Shown piece by piece: positions 24,653 to 38,400 of a stretch of DNA of 64,000 nt. The DNA comes from Bremia lactucae (taxonomy: Eukaryota; Oomycota; Peronosporomycetes; Peronosporales; Peronosporaceae). The notes under the pieces are model-generated. The model was given only the letters and a program-made list of their open reading frames with translations. It was not told the DNA's origin and did no database searches. The translations under genes were made by a program, and so were the position numbers. Each line of letters starts with the position of its first letter. Position 1 is the first letter of the stretch. The stretch is taken from assembly GCF_004359215.1 (NCBI RefSeq), contig NC_090610.1, forward strand, positions 5,674,168 through 5,738,167, in the 5' to 3' direction.

Positions 24653-27600
24653 TTGAAGGTGATGTTGCAACTCTCTAATTACATATGTGCACATGTAAGA
24701 AGGATAGCTTTAATTGCATAGTTTGATTGAGTTTTGTACGCAATGTGTATGGTTTGAGTAAAGCAAAAGTTAAGATAGATAATTATCACATTGTAGCTCA
24801 GTCGGTTAGATGTGGCAGCATTAATCGAGAGGTCGCGGATTCGGGTCCCGCCACTGTCCGGAAGTTTTAGCCTATAGGGAACTGATGTTTGGGGTTCATC
24901 AATGTATCCTGCCAGATAGTGACGTCCCTTGTTTTGTGCTGTGACTTACAACAGAAGGAAAGTAACGTGGTTACAAACCAATGGTCGCGAGGAACGGATG
25001 GCTAGCAACGTTTTGCAGGAATGAATGGACGTGAATCAATTCACTCACAAATAACACACTCAATTAATATACTCACTTTTGGTTTTACAGTCTCGGCCAC
25101 AAGTAACAACTTTGCAAGCATAGACCTTCTTTAGGTTATGAGTCCAAACAACGATTCAAGTGTCAGGGTCCAACCCTTTGACGGAAACAACTGTGCCTTG
25201 TGGAGTTTAAATATGGGACTGTGGGAAGCGATTACCGGCAAAGCTCCCGTGTCAAAGTCGACGGAGCAGCAGGCGCACGCTGCGATCGTTCTCAACCTCA
25301 GCAATTCGTAGCTCATGCAAGTTGAAACTACAACAAGTGCACAGGGGGCGTGAGTGACACTTGAGAAGATTCATCGCACCCAGGATAAGGCGAACCAACC
25401 ATGGCTCAAGGAGAAGTTTGCGCCTTTCGGTATGCGTCGCCAAATATCAGTAAGCACGTCATGACGTTGAAGAAACTGATTATGGAGATGAATAGCGCGA
25501 ATTGCGGGCCAAGCGAGGTAGGCATTGCGCGACGATGCTGCGAAGTTTGCCCGCTTGCTACGAGAGTCTCATACAAGCGTTTCGAATGTCGACTGCTTCG
25601 TATGGTTTTGGGGGCCACGTAAGCAAGTTAATTGCTAAAAAAAGTGCGTCAGAAGGAGTCGACGCGCATCAAGGAAGCTACGGCACTGCTTGCAAGCAGC
25701 AAGAATCAGAAGCAGCAGTATACAAAGCAGCGCGGTCGTAGGACCAAGGCACCGTCTGGGACGTGCTTTAATTGTGCAAAACGGGCCACTACGCGAGAGA
25801 CTGCCGAGCCAAGAGACGAGACAAGTCGAGTGACGACGAGCAATCAAACGGTGCCTTTCTCACATCGGAGACGGCTTTAAGTGGCGCATGGGTTATAGAC
25901 AGCGGGGCTTCGACTCACATGTGTAAAGACCGCGAATCGTTTGTGGAGTACAAGGAGACAGAAAATTCGCAGGGTGTATTTAGCGCAAAGAAAAGCGCCC
26001 AACTGAAGGTTCTTGGGCACGGATCTGTAGTACTTCGCGTGTGGATCGGTCGAGCATGGGTAAATGCTCACTTGGAGAAGACGCTTCACGTGGAAGACTT
26101 AAACAAGAAAAAAAAATCCGTGACAGCCGCGACTGCGCGTGGCATGCCCGTCGAGATTACTGATGACGAGTGCATCGTGAAGCTCAAAGGAAAGCCTGTG
26201 GCGACAGGCTCGAAATGGAAATTTCATAAACATCAACACGGATGCTGAAGAAGAGTATCACTTGGCAACTGGCGAAGTTAGAGTGTGGCACAGACGTCTC
26301 GGCCACACATCGTATAGAACAGTTAACGAGATGACTAAAGACGGCCGAATCAACGGTGCTGTACCAGAGGCAGAGGGTGTGTGCGAGGTGTGCGCAACAG
26401 CTAAGCAAGTCAAGAAGCCTTCCACACGAATGAAGCAGCTTTGAAAGCTAGGGAGAGTGCACGCTCGGATAGTATCGTGTGCTCAGACGTGATTAGACCG
26501 ATCAACCCAGCATCGAAGTCCGGTTTCAAATATATCGTGCCTTTCATCAGGATGAAGAGCCGGTTTGTTACGATCTATCCCATGCGCATGAATAGTGAAG
26601 AGACGGAAGCGCTTGATATATTCTGCGAGGAAGTGGCGACGGCAGCCGACACGAAAATCAAGGTGCTGCGCAGTGACAATGGTAGTGAATATCGAAACAC
26701 TCGCATGAAAGTAATTTGTGGCAGGCGCGGAATCAAGCAGGAATATTCTGTGCAATATAATACACAGCAGAATGGCATGGCAGAGTGTATGAACAGGACC
26801 CTGGTTGAGATGACAAGATCCATGCTTAAAGACAACGGTCTAGACAAGAGCTGTTGGTGCGAGGCGATGATGATGGCAGCGGGCATCAGAGAAATTTTGC
26901 CGAATTCGTCTGACAAGAAGTCAAGTCCTTTTGAGATGTTGTTTACTAGGAAGCCGCGTATGGAGCACATGCGTGAGTCTGGTGCCTTATGCTATGCGCA
27001 TATAACAAAGGAGAAGCGCAAGAAGCTGGACGATTCTGGCGTCAAGTGCTACTTTCTCAGATACGCCAAGGAGCACAAGGTATACCGACTTCTTAATGCA
27101 AGCGATAGTTCAATCATCATTTACTCGAAGTGTGACTTTCGATGAGCAAGCTGTAAGGGCTTACAAAATAAGCCAAACCGAGGATATTCTAGACGTTGTT
27201 GATGCAGTGGAGAGCTGAAATCTAAACGGTGAAACGACAGACCACTACCTACAAGGGCTTCTAGCACCCCAGGTAGATATGGGGAAGAAGAATGGTTAAT
27301 GCGCCCTGTACGCAAGAAGCGAGACGTAGTGCGTTACGAGCAGGAGTATCGAAACCATCCTCGAGGAGTATTCAATTTGGATGACTATGAGGACGACTAC
27401 AGCGCACTATACTGCCTCAATGCCGAGGACAATGACGGTGAGCAATCGAAGTCGTGCCGTAAGGTGATAACTAGCAAATACAAGGATCAGTGGCTTGAAG
27501 CGATGAAGAGTGAAAAGAATCTTTTGGAGAAGCACAAGATGTGGGAGCTTGTTGATATGCCGCAAGGACAGAAGGCTATCGGATGCAAGTGGGTTTTTCG

Positions 27601-29474
27601 AATTAAACGCAATCCAAATGAATCTATTATCAAGTTTGAGGCACAGCTGGTGGCCAAGGGATTCACACAACGACCCAGCATTGATTAAATAGACAAATTC
27701 GCTCCAGTGGCTCGGAAGGAGTCCATTATACTGCACTTGCAATTGTCGCGACTGAGGATCTCGAAGTGGAGAATGTTGATGTGGATACAGAATTTCTTTA
27801 CGGGAAAGTCGAAGAAGAAAAAAATATGGACCAGCCGGGTGGCTTCGAAATTTCGATCAGGTCAGCTCAGAAATGTCTTCTTAGAAAGGCATTGCATGGA
27901 ACCAAGCAAGCTGCCCGTCAATGGAATAACAAGCTAAATCAGCACTTGGAAGACCAAGGCTTTGAAAGCTCTGCGGCAGACCCATGCGTGTATTTTCGAA
28001 AGTCAACGGTTGAAAACAGCATTGTTGTGATATATGTCGACGACTTGATGATTTTCAGCAAGAAAGCAGAGCACATCGAAATGATCAAGAGCGCATTGAA
28101 GAAAGTATTCAGCATCAAGGAACTTGTGGAGTTCAAGTACTGTTTAGGAATCGAGATCCACCGCGACAGAAGCGACAAGATGATCACGATTAATAAGCGC
28201 GCAGATATTAAGCGACTTTCCGAGAAGTTCGGCATCGAGAACTGCAAGGAAGTACACACTCTAGCAGACAGTAACTCGAAGCTTGTGAAATTAGCGGACA
28301 AGGAAGCATCGCGAACTTGTGGGAGCGCTCATGTATGAAGCAGCATGCACTCGCCCAGGCATTGCACATGCTGTTGGTGAGGTGGCCAAGTTCTGCGAAC
28401 ACTATGAAAAGCCACACTGGATTGCAGCCAAGAAAATTCTCAAATATCTGTGGACAACTCAAGACATTGGATCGTATTCGACGAAGCGAGCAAGGGAGAG
28501 CTCATCGGTTTTGCTGATGCAAATTGGGCTGGTGATTTGGATACGCGGCGCTTGACAACTGGATACGTGTTCTTCCTGAATTTTAGTGTTATCTCGTGGA
28601 AGTCGAAATAGTAGCCAACGATCGCGACTTCGAGCACAGAGGCTGAAAACATTAGTCTATACAACGCAGTTCAAGAAGCGGTCTGGCTTCGATTGTTGCT
28701 GAAGGACATGAAATTTTCTAAAAATGGAGCCACAACGATCTACCAAGATAACCAAGGTTGTATTGCTTTGGCGAAGAATCCCCTCTACCATTCAAGAACT
28801 AAGTACATCGATATTAAGCTTCACTTGTTACGTGAAAAAGTCGTACGCAAGGTTATCGAGTTGGAGTACAAGTCCACGGAAGACATGGTGGCCGATGGAC
28901 TGACGAAGGCGCTTGCAAAGGACAAGCACAGCAAGTTCGGTGCGAGTCTCAGGATGCACGCTTAAGCAAACATCGAGTGCGAACATCAAGGGAGAGTATT
29001 GAAGGTGATGTTGCAACTCTCTAATTACATATGTGCACATGTAGGAAGGATAGCTTTAATTGCATAGTTTGATTGAGTGTTTTTACGCAATGTGTATTGT
29101 TTTAGTAAAGCAAAAGTTAAGATAGATAGTTATCACATTGTAGCTCAGTCGGTTAGATGTGGCAGCATTAATTGAGAGGTCGCGGATTCGGGTCCCGCCA
29201 CTGTCCGGAAGTTTAAGCCTATAGGGAACTGATGTTTGGGGTTCATCAATGTATCCTGCCAAATAGTGACGTCCCCCGTTTTGTGCTGTGACTTACAACA
29301 GAAGTAACGTGGTTACAAACCAATGGTCGCGAGGAAAGGATGGCTAGCAACGTTTTGCAGGAATGAATGGACGTGAATCAATTCACTCACAAATAACACA
29401 CTCAATTAATATACTCACTTTTGGTTTTACAGTCTTGGCTACAAGTAGCAACTCTGCAAGCGTAGACCTTCTTT
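24653..29474 (+). mobile_element. Complete but dead Ty1/Copia retrotransposon
   Basis: Two LTRs (24653-25132 and 28999-29474, about 480 bp, highly similar) bound a 3.9 kb internal region. It codes in Copia order: gag, protease, integrase, reverse transcriptase, RNase H. The 5-bp sequence AATTA flanks it on both sides (24648-24652 and 29475-29479) and is a target-site duplication. A purine-rich tract AAGGGAGAGTA immediately precedes the 3' LTR. Several frameshifts and stops make it non-autonomous. The high LTR similarity indicates a fairly recent insertion. Confidence 0.92.
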
Positions 29475-32400
29475 AATTAATTCCACTATGGTCGAATGGC
29501 GCTGTTGACATGTCTCGGTCACGTGTGCGGAGTATTTTTTACATAGCCATTCAGCCGGGGTTTCTGCAGTGCGAAACAACCCAAGCCGGTATCGAGACCA
29601 AGTAAACGGTCCAGCGGGCAACGGCGTTGCTCAATACAGACCTCTGGGATTCACGAAAGCGGCAAATGTGAGTGGCTGTGTGCCCTGAAGCTGGGGAGTG
29701 CTGCGCCGTTGTTAGGATGGCCGACAGAATGGTGCAAGCTGGTGTAGACAAGACCCGATTACCTTCGGAGGACGAAGGTGAGCTGAAGCCGAATTACGTC
29801 AGCGCTCAAAGTCTCGGGCGACGAGAGAATGAAGAAGAAGAAGATAAAGCTGAGTACCTTGTGGCCCGGGTGATGGGGTGTTGCGGGAGCAGCGCGTCAC
29901 GTAAGAACTTAGTCCAACGGGAGAAAAGTCTGCGGAGTGGATAGGCGTCGATGAGCTGAGGCAATGCGCGGACTTGGTAGAGGCTTGCGACCGGTACCTC
30001 ACGAAGTACCCGGACGGCGCAAAGTTTTGTGCTGAATTTATCACAACGGACCTGTCTAGCCTTAATCTAACGGCCGACAGTCCCAAGGGGGGACGACTGC
30101 GCCATTCACGCCTTGCATATAGCCTTTTTGAGCTATTAGAGGATTAGGTGGGGCAGCCACGGCATAAGGCCGAATAGCAAAAGAGTATTTGAAGTGTATG
30201 AAAGTCATCGACAGTGGACTGTTTGGGGTACAACTTCAAGCAGCTAGCACAGTTTCTCCGGATGAAATTCCTCGCACAGGGGTCGGTCGTAAGAAAAGTT
30301 CATTCAAAACCGTTAGAGGGGCGTTAATCTCGGACCCCTGGACATCGCGCAGATGGCGTGGGTGAAGAATTATCACTTGAAGATGGGGCGTACCTCGTGT
30401 ATGCGCTGAAGACTTCCTAACGCAGACATTATGTCGCGGAGTTGAAGGATGGACATTTGAAATCTGCCCGGGAGGGCGGCACCCAGGGCAACATGACCCA
30501 GATGTGTATTAGAAGGTTCAGATTCCTACATCGAAACAAGCTTCAATGTGGAAGCGAATAGGCCGGTAAACACTGAGGTCCAACATTGTCCGCTTTAAGT
30601 GAATTAGAATGAGAGCCTGGAGGCCGCTTGGAAACCATCGGATCAATCTATCCCAACCTATAGCGGATTTCGACTGACGCAAGTTGTGCGGTCAGAAAGA
30701 TGGAGAAGACTCGGTCACGCACCAGCACCGTTTGGACGCATTGATAGCACGTCCGTTGAATAGCCTCGTATCATCGACAAAGGCTGTGTCGAAGGCGTGC
30801 GCTCGTCATCAAAGAGGTTACCAGCAACGCGGGGAATCTAAGAGTCGGATAACGACCATCAGAGTAACTTCGATTTCATTGAACCAGATGAAGTGGCGTG
30901 TGACGGCACGAAGCGTATGCCACGTCTGAGACTACCATCTCATCCGGGACCCACACCAATCAAAACTTTCTCTTGGAATGCTCATCCAAGACGCCCGCCG
31001 AACAAAGAAGCCCTCCAGGAGATTGTGAAAATGACACCACAGTTGAGCAGCGAGGTTGCATTGAAAGAAAAAAATGTTGCTATGCTTCAATGATGCGACA
31101 GCCCACACGCATATGATATTAAATGGCGGAAGCTGACGCCTTCAGAAACCAGAAGCAAGAACGAACCTGTAGCTGGCGAAAATCAAGGCGGAATTGACTA
31201 AAAGCAAGAAGTGACGTAGCTACTTCGAGGACTTCACGAATTCGTCACCTGCTCAGCATTCACACGCCAGAGTGGAGAGATGTAGAGTGTTGTGTAGTTG
31301 AAAGCAGTGGCGTCCAGACCACGTGAAGAAGCACAGCCCGGGGGATAGCAGGTATGAAGTATAGTGACCCCCAGAAGAGCAACCTTGATGAGAAAGGAGG
31401 TGCGATCACCCACTGCGGCTGCAGAATCACCCTCGTCGCGCCGAGATGCTCAACAAATTTGAGTCCAATTTGCTTGTATAAAGTGTGTAGCCACTAAAAT
31501 ATGTTTCCAGGACATCACTGACGCAAGCGTATAATCTAAGGGTCGCTGACCAACGTAGCCATTATTCCTACTTAAAAAAAATGCCAAGTTTGGACCGAAG
31601 GTTTCCAACGAGGACATGGCTGGATACTGCATCCACATAATTTACACCGAGCGCGGTTGCTTACGACTGTAAAGAGGAGACAATACAAGGTTTCAGCTTA
31701 TTTGTATCGTTGCACGACGAAATATATAACTGTGACATGATAATAAACATTATTTGCGCAAGATGCGACCGAATAGTGCCGTCCCTCATTGCGGATGGTG
31801 CTTTGTGCTGACTTCCTATTAGCCACTTTTGCCCTCGTATCGGCTCTAGATGGCTTAAAGCAGGTAGACTGGCTAGCAGGTTGATCTTTACGCATACGGT
31901 TTGAATTACATAGTTGTCATCATTAAAATATATCGCGTCTTGTTTTTTTATTTATGTATCACTTTAATTGTTAGCTTACCGGCTTAACCAAGTCTTAGCT
32001 GCGATTTTAGGAGACAAACAATTTGAGTCTATAGCCGGTCGGAACATTCGCCACGCATTGAGATATCTCTTTGATCCTCAAAATCATTGCAGACATAGTG
32101 ACTTTCGAACAGGTAGCGGCGCCATTTGTCTTGATTTTGCGAAGGCTTTTGACAGTGATTAGTGGCGGATGATACGAATTCTTTTGAATCACTGAAATTG
32201 CAAAATATACCGTCGTTGGGTTGTACTTTTCTTTAACGGGACATTAATACAGGTCCTCATTAATAACAACCAATCGCCTTATGTTGGCTTTGGAGTGGGA
32301 GTTCGCCAAGGGGACCCACTGTCACCTGGCATCTTCGTTCTGATTATCGAACCCTTGCTTTGCTATTTTCGGGCCAACAATTAAGATTTTTTTATTTAGA

Positions 32401-35400
32401 TTTGGGGTTGTGTGCATTACATTCTTAGCTTCGCTGACGACGTTACCAGACTAGTAAAAAATCTACATCATTCATTTCTCGCTCGAGTACAAGACTTTTG
32501 CGATGCAGCCGGAATGCAACTTAATATGGATAAAACTGTTCTTTTTTTCATTTTAGCAATATTGGCAACGTTCACTTACACTATGGAGTACAAATTATGC
32601 CTTACTTATAAAGTTTGACCTTCTAGCGGAGCTGCCTCGCTCCTTAAGTCAGATAAAAACTTTTAGACTTATAGTATCACTTAGTTCAACGGAACTAGTG
32701 TAATAACTTTGTGGGCCGTACAAGCTCGTAGAGAGCTTACTTTATCCTAGTTCAAGGGACTCAGTGGTTCGTAGAGCCAAGTGGCAACTAATTTTCCAGA
32801 GTATATACATTAGGAAGGCTTATGACTTTCACCGATCGCAGCACAAGCCTTAGGAAGGCACTAGACACTTAAATATTAAAATGAGAACTGAACTTTGTTT
32901 AATGTTTTGAGATTAAAACCTTACCAAAATTACACTTAAATTAGATTAAGACCACCACATCTTTTTCTGGTAGCAGCCACTCGTATTACCCATAACAAAT
33001 AGAATTTTAATGATTTTACCTATTCTAATTAGAAATATGGGTATTTAATTCATAAAGAACCACATTAACGATTTACTAATCGTAGTGTGCCCCATTTTCA
33101 CTAACTGACCTGACCAATATGGAAACATAAATCCCTCCGCATTACTTCTGGAAAAAAGTTTTAGCCGCGCTTCATCGCAAAGCTTGCCAGTATCTTTTAT
33201 ATCGAGGCAATTTCGTATTTTTAACTGTTGTGTGTTTTTGGCAAGACTGCTGACACTACCACGCTCCAGCCCGAGCCTGGAAGTATGAGACTCATCTATT
33301 CACACCGCTCGATCATAGTTAAGAGCCTGGCACCATGAGTATTAGTGCCTCTTCACTAGGAAACGTTTGCTAGAGCAAATCCTGCTCTAAAAAAAAAACG
33401 TTTCTGCTTTACATATCTGAAAGTTTGACGGGGGAATCTTTGCTCATTAGTAGAGTGCTGTTCATACTGTGGATTGCTCTGAAGCTGTCAGGATCAGTCA
33501 ACTCCCTGAGCCCTTGACCACTCATTTCGATTTATTTCTTAAGCATTCATTTTCTTTAATTCGATTTACATATGCGCCATAATAAAAACAAGTAAAATCG
33601 TCTGCGCAGATAGGAGAGATGATACTTAGTAAGAATTAAAATCAGTATACGCGATACCATAAGGAGTGGACCAAAAGCATCGATTAGAAAAACTAAACTT
33701 AATTCAATCGTAATTAACCCTCATTCCTTACAAGTGGTACCACTTGCTGGTCTTCCGCTCGCTTCTTCGCGTCCGCTCGCTTCTTCGTCGTCCGTTCGCT
33801 TTCTCCATTCACTCACAGCTTCGCCGTTCGCTCGCTTTTTCGTCGTTCACGTCGCTCTTCGTTAGAATGCGCTGCTTAAGATCGCGCTTTGTTGGATTGC
33901 CCGGCACTGCTCCCACTCGCAGCCGCTAACGTACTGCTTGTAGCGTGGGAATTTCCGCTCGCAGTTAACTGCTCCATTCCTTTGGAAGCGCTGCGTAGCA
34001 GTTTTGAGTGTGTGACTTCAGTATCCATTGTAAATCTAAGCGTCTGCCTGGCAGATAGAGTCGTTTAGTCTTTGTGAGGTTCGGTCCGGCTTAACTTTGT
34101 GAAACAGTTTATCTATTTGGGATAAGTTGAATCTCAAACGCATTACGCCAAAGGGCTAAACTAAGTCGTTGAGTTTTATGAGCAAGAAGCAAAAGGCTGA
34201 TATTCAGGTTCCATCCGACTGCAGAAAGGTTTTCCTCCTTGAGCACGGTGAGAAGTCTGCAAAGACAGCAAACGATCTGCTTGCGTCTTTACAAAAGACC
34301 CAGCGCATTGCAAAGATCTTAGCAAACCACCTGTCCAAGCAAGTATCTGCCTTATCAGCTCCTCTACACGGAATATACGCGCTCTTAGAAGAAGCCGAGC
34401 GCACCATTTCAAAGGGTTTCGGTTTAACTTAAGAGACTTAAATAAACTAAACAACTAAGTATTTTTAAAGTTTCCTAAAACATTGTTCTTCCAATATGGG
34501 CCGACCTCAAGCGCCGAGCTGATGCAGCAAATGATGCACATGCTACAGCAACAACAAAGAGCTAATTAACACATGGGCCAATTCCCAAAAGGAAGGTGGG
34601 CTAAATGTAGACTGGCTAAGGATACCAACGTATAGCGGGAGAAGCGAAGAGTCGGTTCGACTTTCTTACGCCCAAGTACAGCAATTTTTTCTTGCGCGCG
34701 GTACGAAGTAAAAGAGGACGCAATGGCCCCTCAAGTACTCGCCGTACTAGCTCGTTGCGAGGACCAATAGCACAATGGTTCTTGCTGCGTTAATCAGATA
34801 TTCACTCATTCGATGCGTGCTATTTCTAGCATTGAAAAAGGAATTTGTCCCTGTGTATCTGCAACGACGTCTTCGAGACGATCTGCATCGACGAAAACAA
34901 TCCCATTGCAAAGGCTTAATGAACAGCATTGCGAAATTTCGACAAATTAGTTCGAAAGTTGAGGACATGACTGAAATAGACCGAATCATCTATTTTAAAC
35001 GAGAGTTAAAAAGAACTCAAGAAGAAGTTCAATACTGACGGGGAAACACACTGTCGGAGGCTTCAACTGTGGCGCTCGACTTTGAACGCGCACATGTTGG
35101 CGGGTATCATCACCACACTGCTACAACCAATCGTCCTGGTCCACAATATGTGGCCAGAGAATTAAAAAAAGCCAGAGCAGATTGAAATCGACAATGCCCG
35201 GCCATTTCATAGGTCATCTCGCGTCCATAATCGACGTTTAAATAAATCAAAGTGTGTACACTGCAAGTAACTGGGGCACACGATTCAGCAGTGTTCAAGC
35301 GCAGGAACCAGCAAATTAATCGCGGCAATGGATATCGTCGCGATCGTGCAAATGTCAACTAATTCGAGAATGAGTCAGTCGAAGGGGAAACCATCCCGAC

Positions 35401-38400
35401 CGCGTCAATTGAAGCTATCACCACACTAAGTAAAGGTTACGTTGCTTCGTTTATGGGAAAGGATTTAATCGTCAAAAAGGGTCATATTGACGATCGTGCT
35501 GTCAATATAATGCTCGATTCTGACGCCACATGCAACGTAGTGAAGCCGCGTCATGTCCGAAGTGGCAATTCAAGCCACTTGTTCCGACGGCACTAATAGC
35601 ACCAAAATGAAGGTGAAGAAAGGAGTCGCAAATATATCTTAAGATGGTGATCAATTCTCTGACATTCCGGTCATTTAGTGGCCAATGAGCAATTCCCATG
35701 ATGTAATTCTGGGTAAGCCTTGGTTAACTGCGCAAGAACCAATCATAAATTGGCGTGCTCATCAAGTCTCGACCAGAAGTGGTGACATACCACATGATGA
35801 GGTTTTTGAACCGGTCATTGTTTCCTCTGCCGATTTTTCAAGAAAATTGAGGGCATCACAATACGAAAAAGTCTATCCTGTCAAACTTTATCAAGTGTCG
35901 GAGTCTACAGTACCTCGTGAAAAACGGTTAAAGGCTTTGCTCGATTCCTACGAAGATGTATTCAGAATTAATAATAATAAATGTGTTGCCTCGTAATCGG
36001 TAAGTTGAGTTCGTAATCAACATGCAACTCGGTGCGCAACCGAGTAATTGTCCGCCAGTACGACTTTTAAAAGTTGAGCAAAAGACTTTACCAAAGTTCG
36101 TCGATGAGAACCTTTCACGGGGATGGATCGAATTTTCAGACTCGCCTTGGATATTAAACATCTTTGGCATTCCTACCAAGGACCTAAAAACCGGTACGAG
36201 TCTTCCTCGTTTGGAACAGATTCGATCCGGAAACGCAAACATTCTGCTTCGTTGGGTGGTTGACTTTCGTTACGTCAACTCGAGGTCAGTCGTCCCTTAA
36301 ATACTTTTGCCGCGAATCGATGAGTTATTCGATAAGATGCAAGGTATGAGCTACTTCACAGTCATTGACTTAGCTCAAGGGTACCACCAGATACGTATCC
36401 ATCCGGATAGCAAAAAGTACACTGCGTTTCGTACAACAAATCAAACATATCAGTGGTGCGTTGCTTCGATGGACCTTGCTGGAATGCCTGGCATTTGTCG
36501 CGCTTGATGCGTGTTCTTTTTGGGAAGTTCTCATTCGTTGAGGTATATTTAGATTACATATGCATCTTTTCCGTCTCTAAAGACGAGCATCTTGGACATC
36601 TTGCTATTGTGTTCGACGTTTAACGCAAGAAAAACTCTTCGCTCATATCGGCAAGTGCAAGTTTCTGCGTAAAGAGGTCAGCTTTTTGGGACACACTGTT
36701 TCTGGCAAAGGTTTGTCCGTTGATAAAACAAAAACGAAAGCAATCGCTAAGTGGCTACCACCTACCTCTGTATAGAATTTGAAAAGTTTTCTTGGTCTTG
36801 CTGATTATTATCGCTGCTTTATTCATCAATTTGCGCACAAAGTTCTGCCTATGAGCCATCTCGCTCAGAAAGGTTCTCCATGTGTGTGGAATACATTCCT
36901 TCCTAAGGCTGAAGTCTGCCTTACAAGCCGCACCTGTGCCGACTTCACCAACTTTTCACGCCCGTTTGTTCTCACTACGGATGCATAGGGGGCGTGTGTT
37001 AATGGTGTTTTATCGCAATTTATCAATGAATATGATGATCCAGTAGCGTTTAATCAAAGAAGCTTGAAATCCATGAGATTAATTCGCCTGCTCATGAGAA
37101 GGAGCTCTTTGCAATCAAATCTGGGTTTGACAAATGGCGTCATTATTTTATGGCCATCAATTTTGAGATCTTCACGAACAATAGCTACTGCTCTTGGTTG
37201 CTTCATCATCCGAGAGTCTCGCCAAAGTTGGCTTGATACTCGCTCAAAATACGTTTACTATACACCACATTAAAGGTGCTTTAGGCATCGCAGCTGATGC
37301 GCTTTCGCGCCAGCCTAATGATACTGTGGTGGACAATACCACTTTCACAAGTGCGATTCTAGCTGCCAACAACGAGGTGCACGGTTACTTTGTTCGCCCT
37401 CGGTGCCAACTCTGTCCCGGGCGGAAGCTGAGGCTCTGCAAGTTGCCACCTTAATGACGGAGTCGTATGTCGAGTATTCACAAGAAGTTCAAAAGCTTAT
37501 TCAACAAGGCTACGCCAAACACACAAAGTTTAAGGAAGAATAGATTAGTTCTGATACAAGCTCATTGTCTACCAAACAAGACGAATTGTTGTTCTTGCGC
37601 ACATCAAATAAGCTTACACGTCTGTGTATACCAAACAACAACCGTGTGTCCACAAAAGCAATATATGAATATCATGATTCGTCCATAGCTCATCCGGGCC
37701 CTTCTTGCGAATTGCTCAATAGTATAAGTTAAAGTCATTGCAAAGAGAAATCAAAGATTACGTCAAAACATGTGAAACTTGTACACGTTGGAAGCATAAC
37801 AATCAGCTAAAATATAATTGCTGATGCCAATTCCAATACCTAGCGCTTGCTGGCAAGTAGTTTCAATGTACTTAAATACAGGGCTTCCGGTTTCCAGTAG
37901 ATTCGATGCCATATTAACTGTTGTCGACAATTTTCCCATCGCACGAGGTACGCAGCAGTGAACGTAAAGAACGATGCTTGCACCACAGAAAAAGTATTTT
38001 TCGATCTGTAGTTCGACACCATGGTCATCATCAGCGACCGAGATAGAAACTTTACGCTCATGTTTTGGAAGTCTTTGATGACAATCATCGGTATTCGTCT
38101 AGACCACTCATCGGGCTCAAGCCGATGGACAGACCGAGCGCCAGAACATGTGGTAGAAGACTCAGATGCATGGTATCTTACCATGGCACTGACTGGGATG
38201 TCGCGTGGCTATTGAAGGTGAGTTCATTGCCCAAGCTCGTGCGGCTCGACATTTGTCGCAATTATATTGGCGAGTCGGGTCTAAAACGCATTATGGCTGC
38301 TCTCCGAGGTGGGGACCGAACACTTGGGAAACATAAGAGTATGCACACTCTACACTGGTAAGTGCATCTACTGGTTACTCTTACTCTGAAATTGATACGG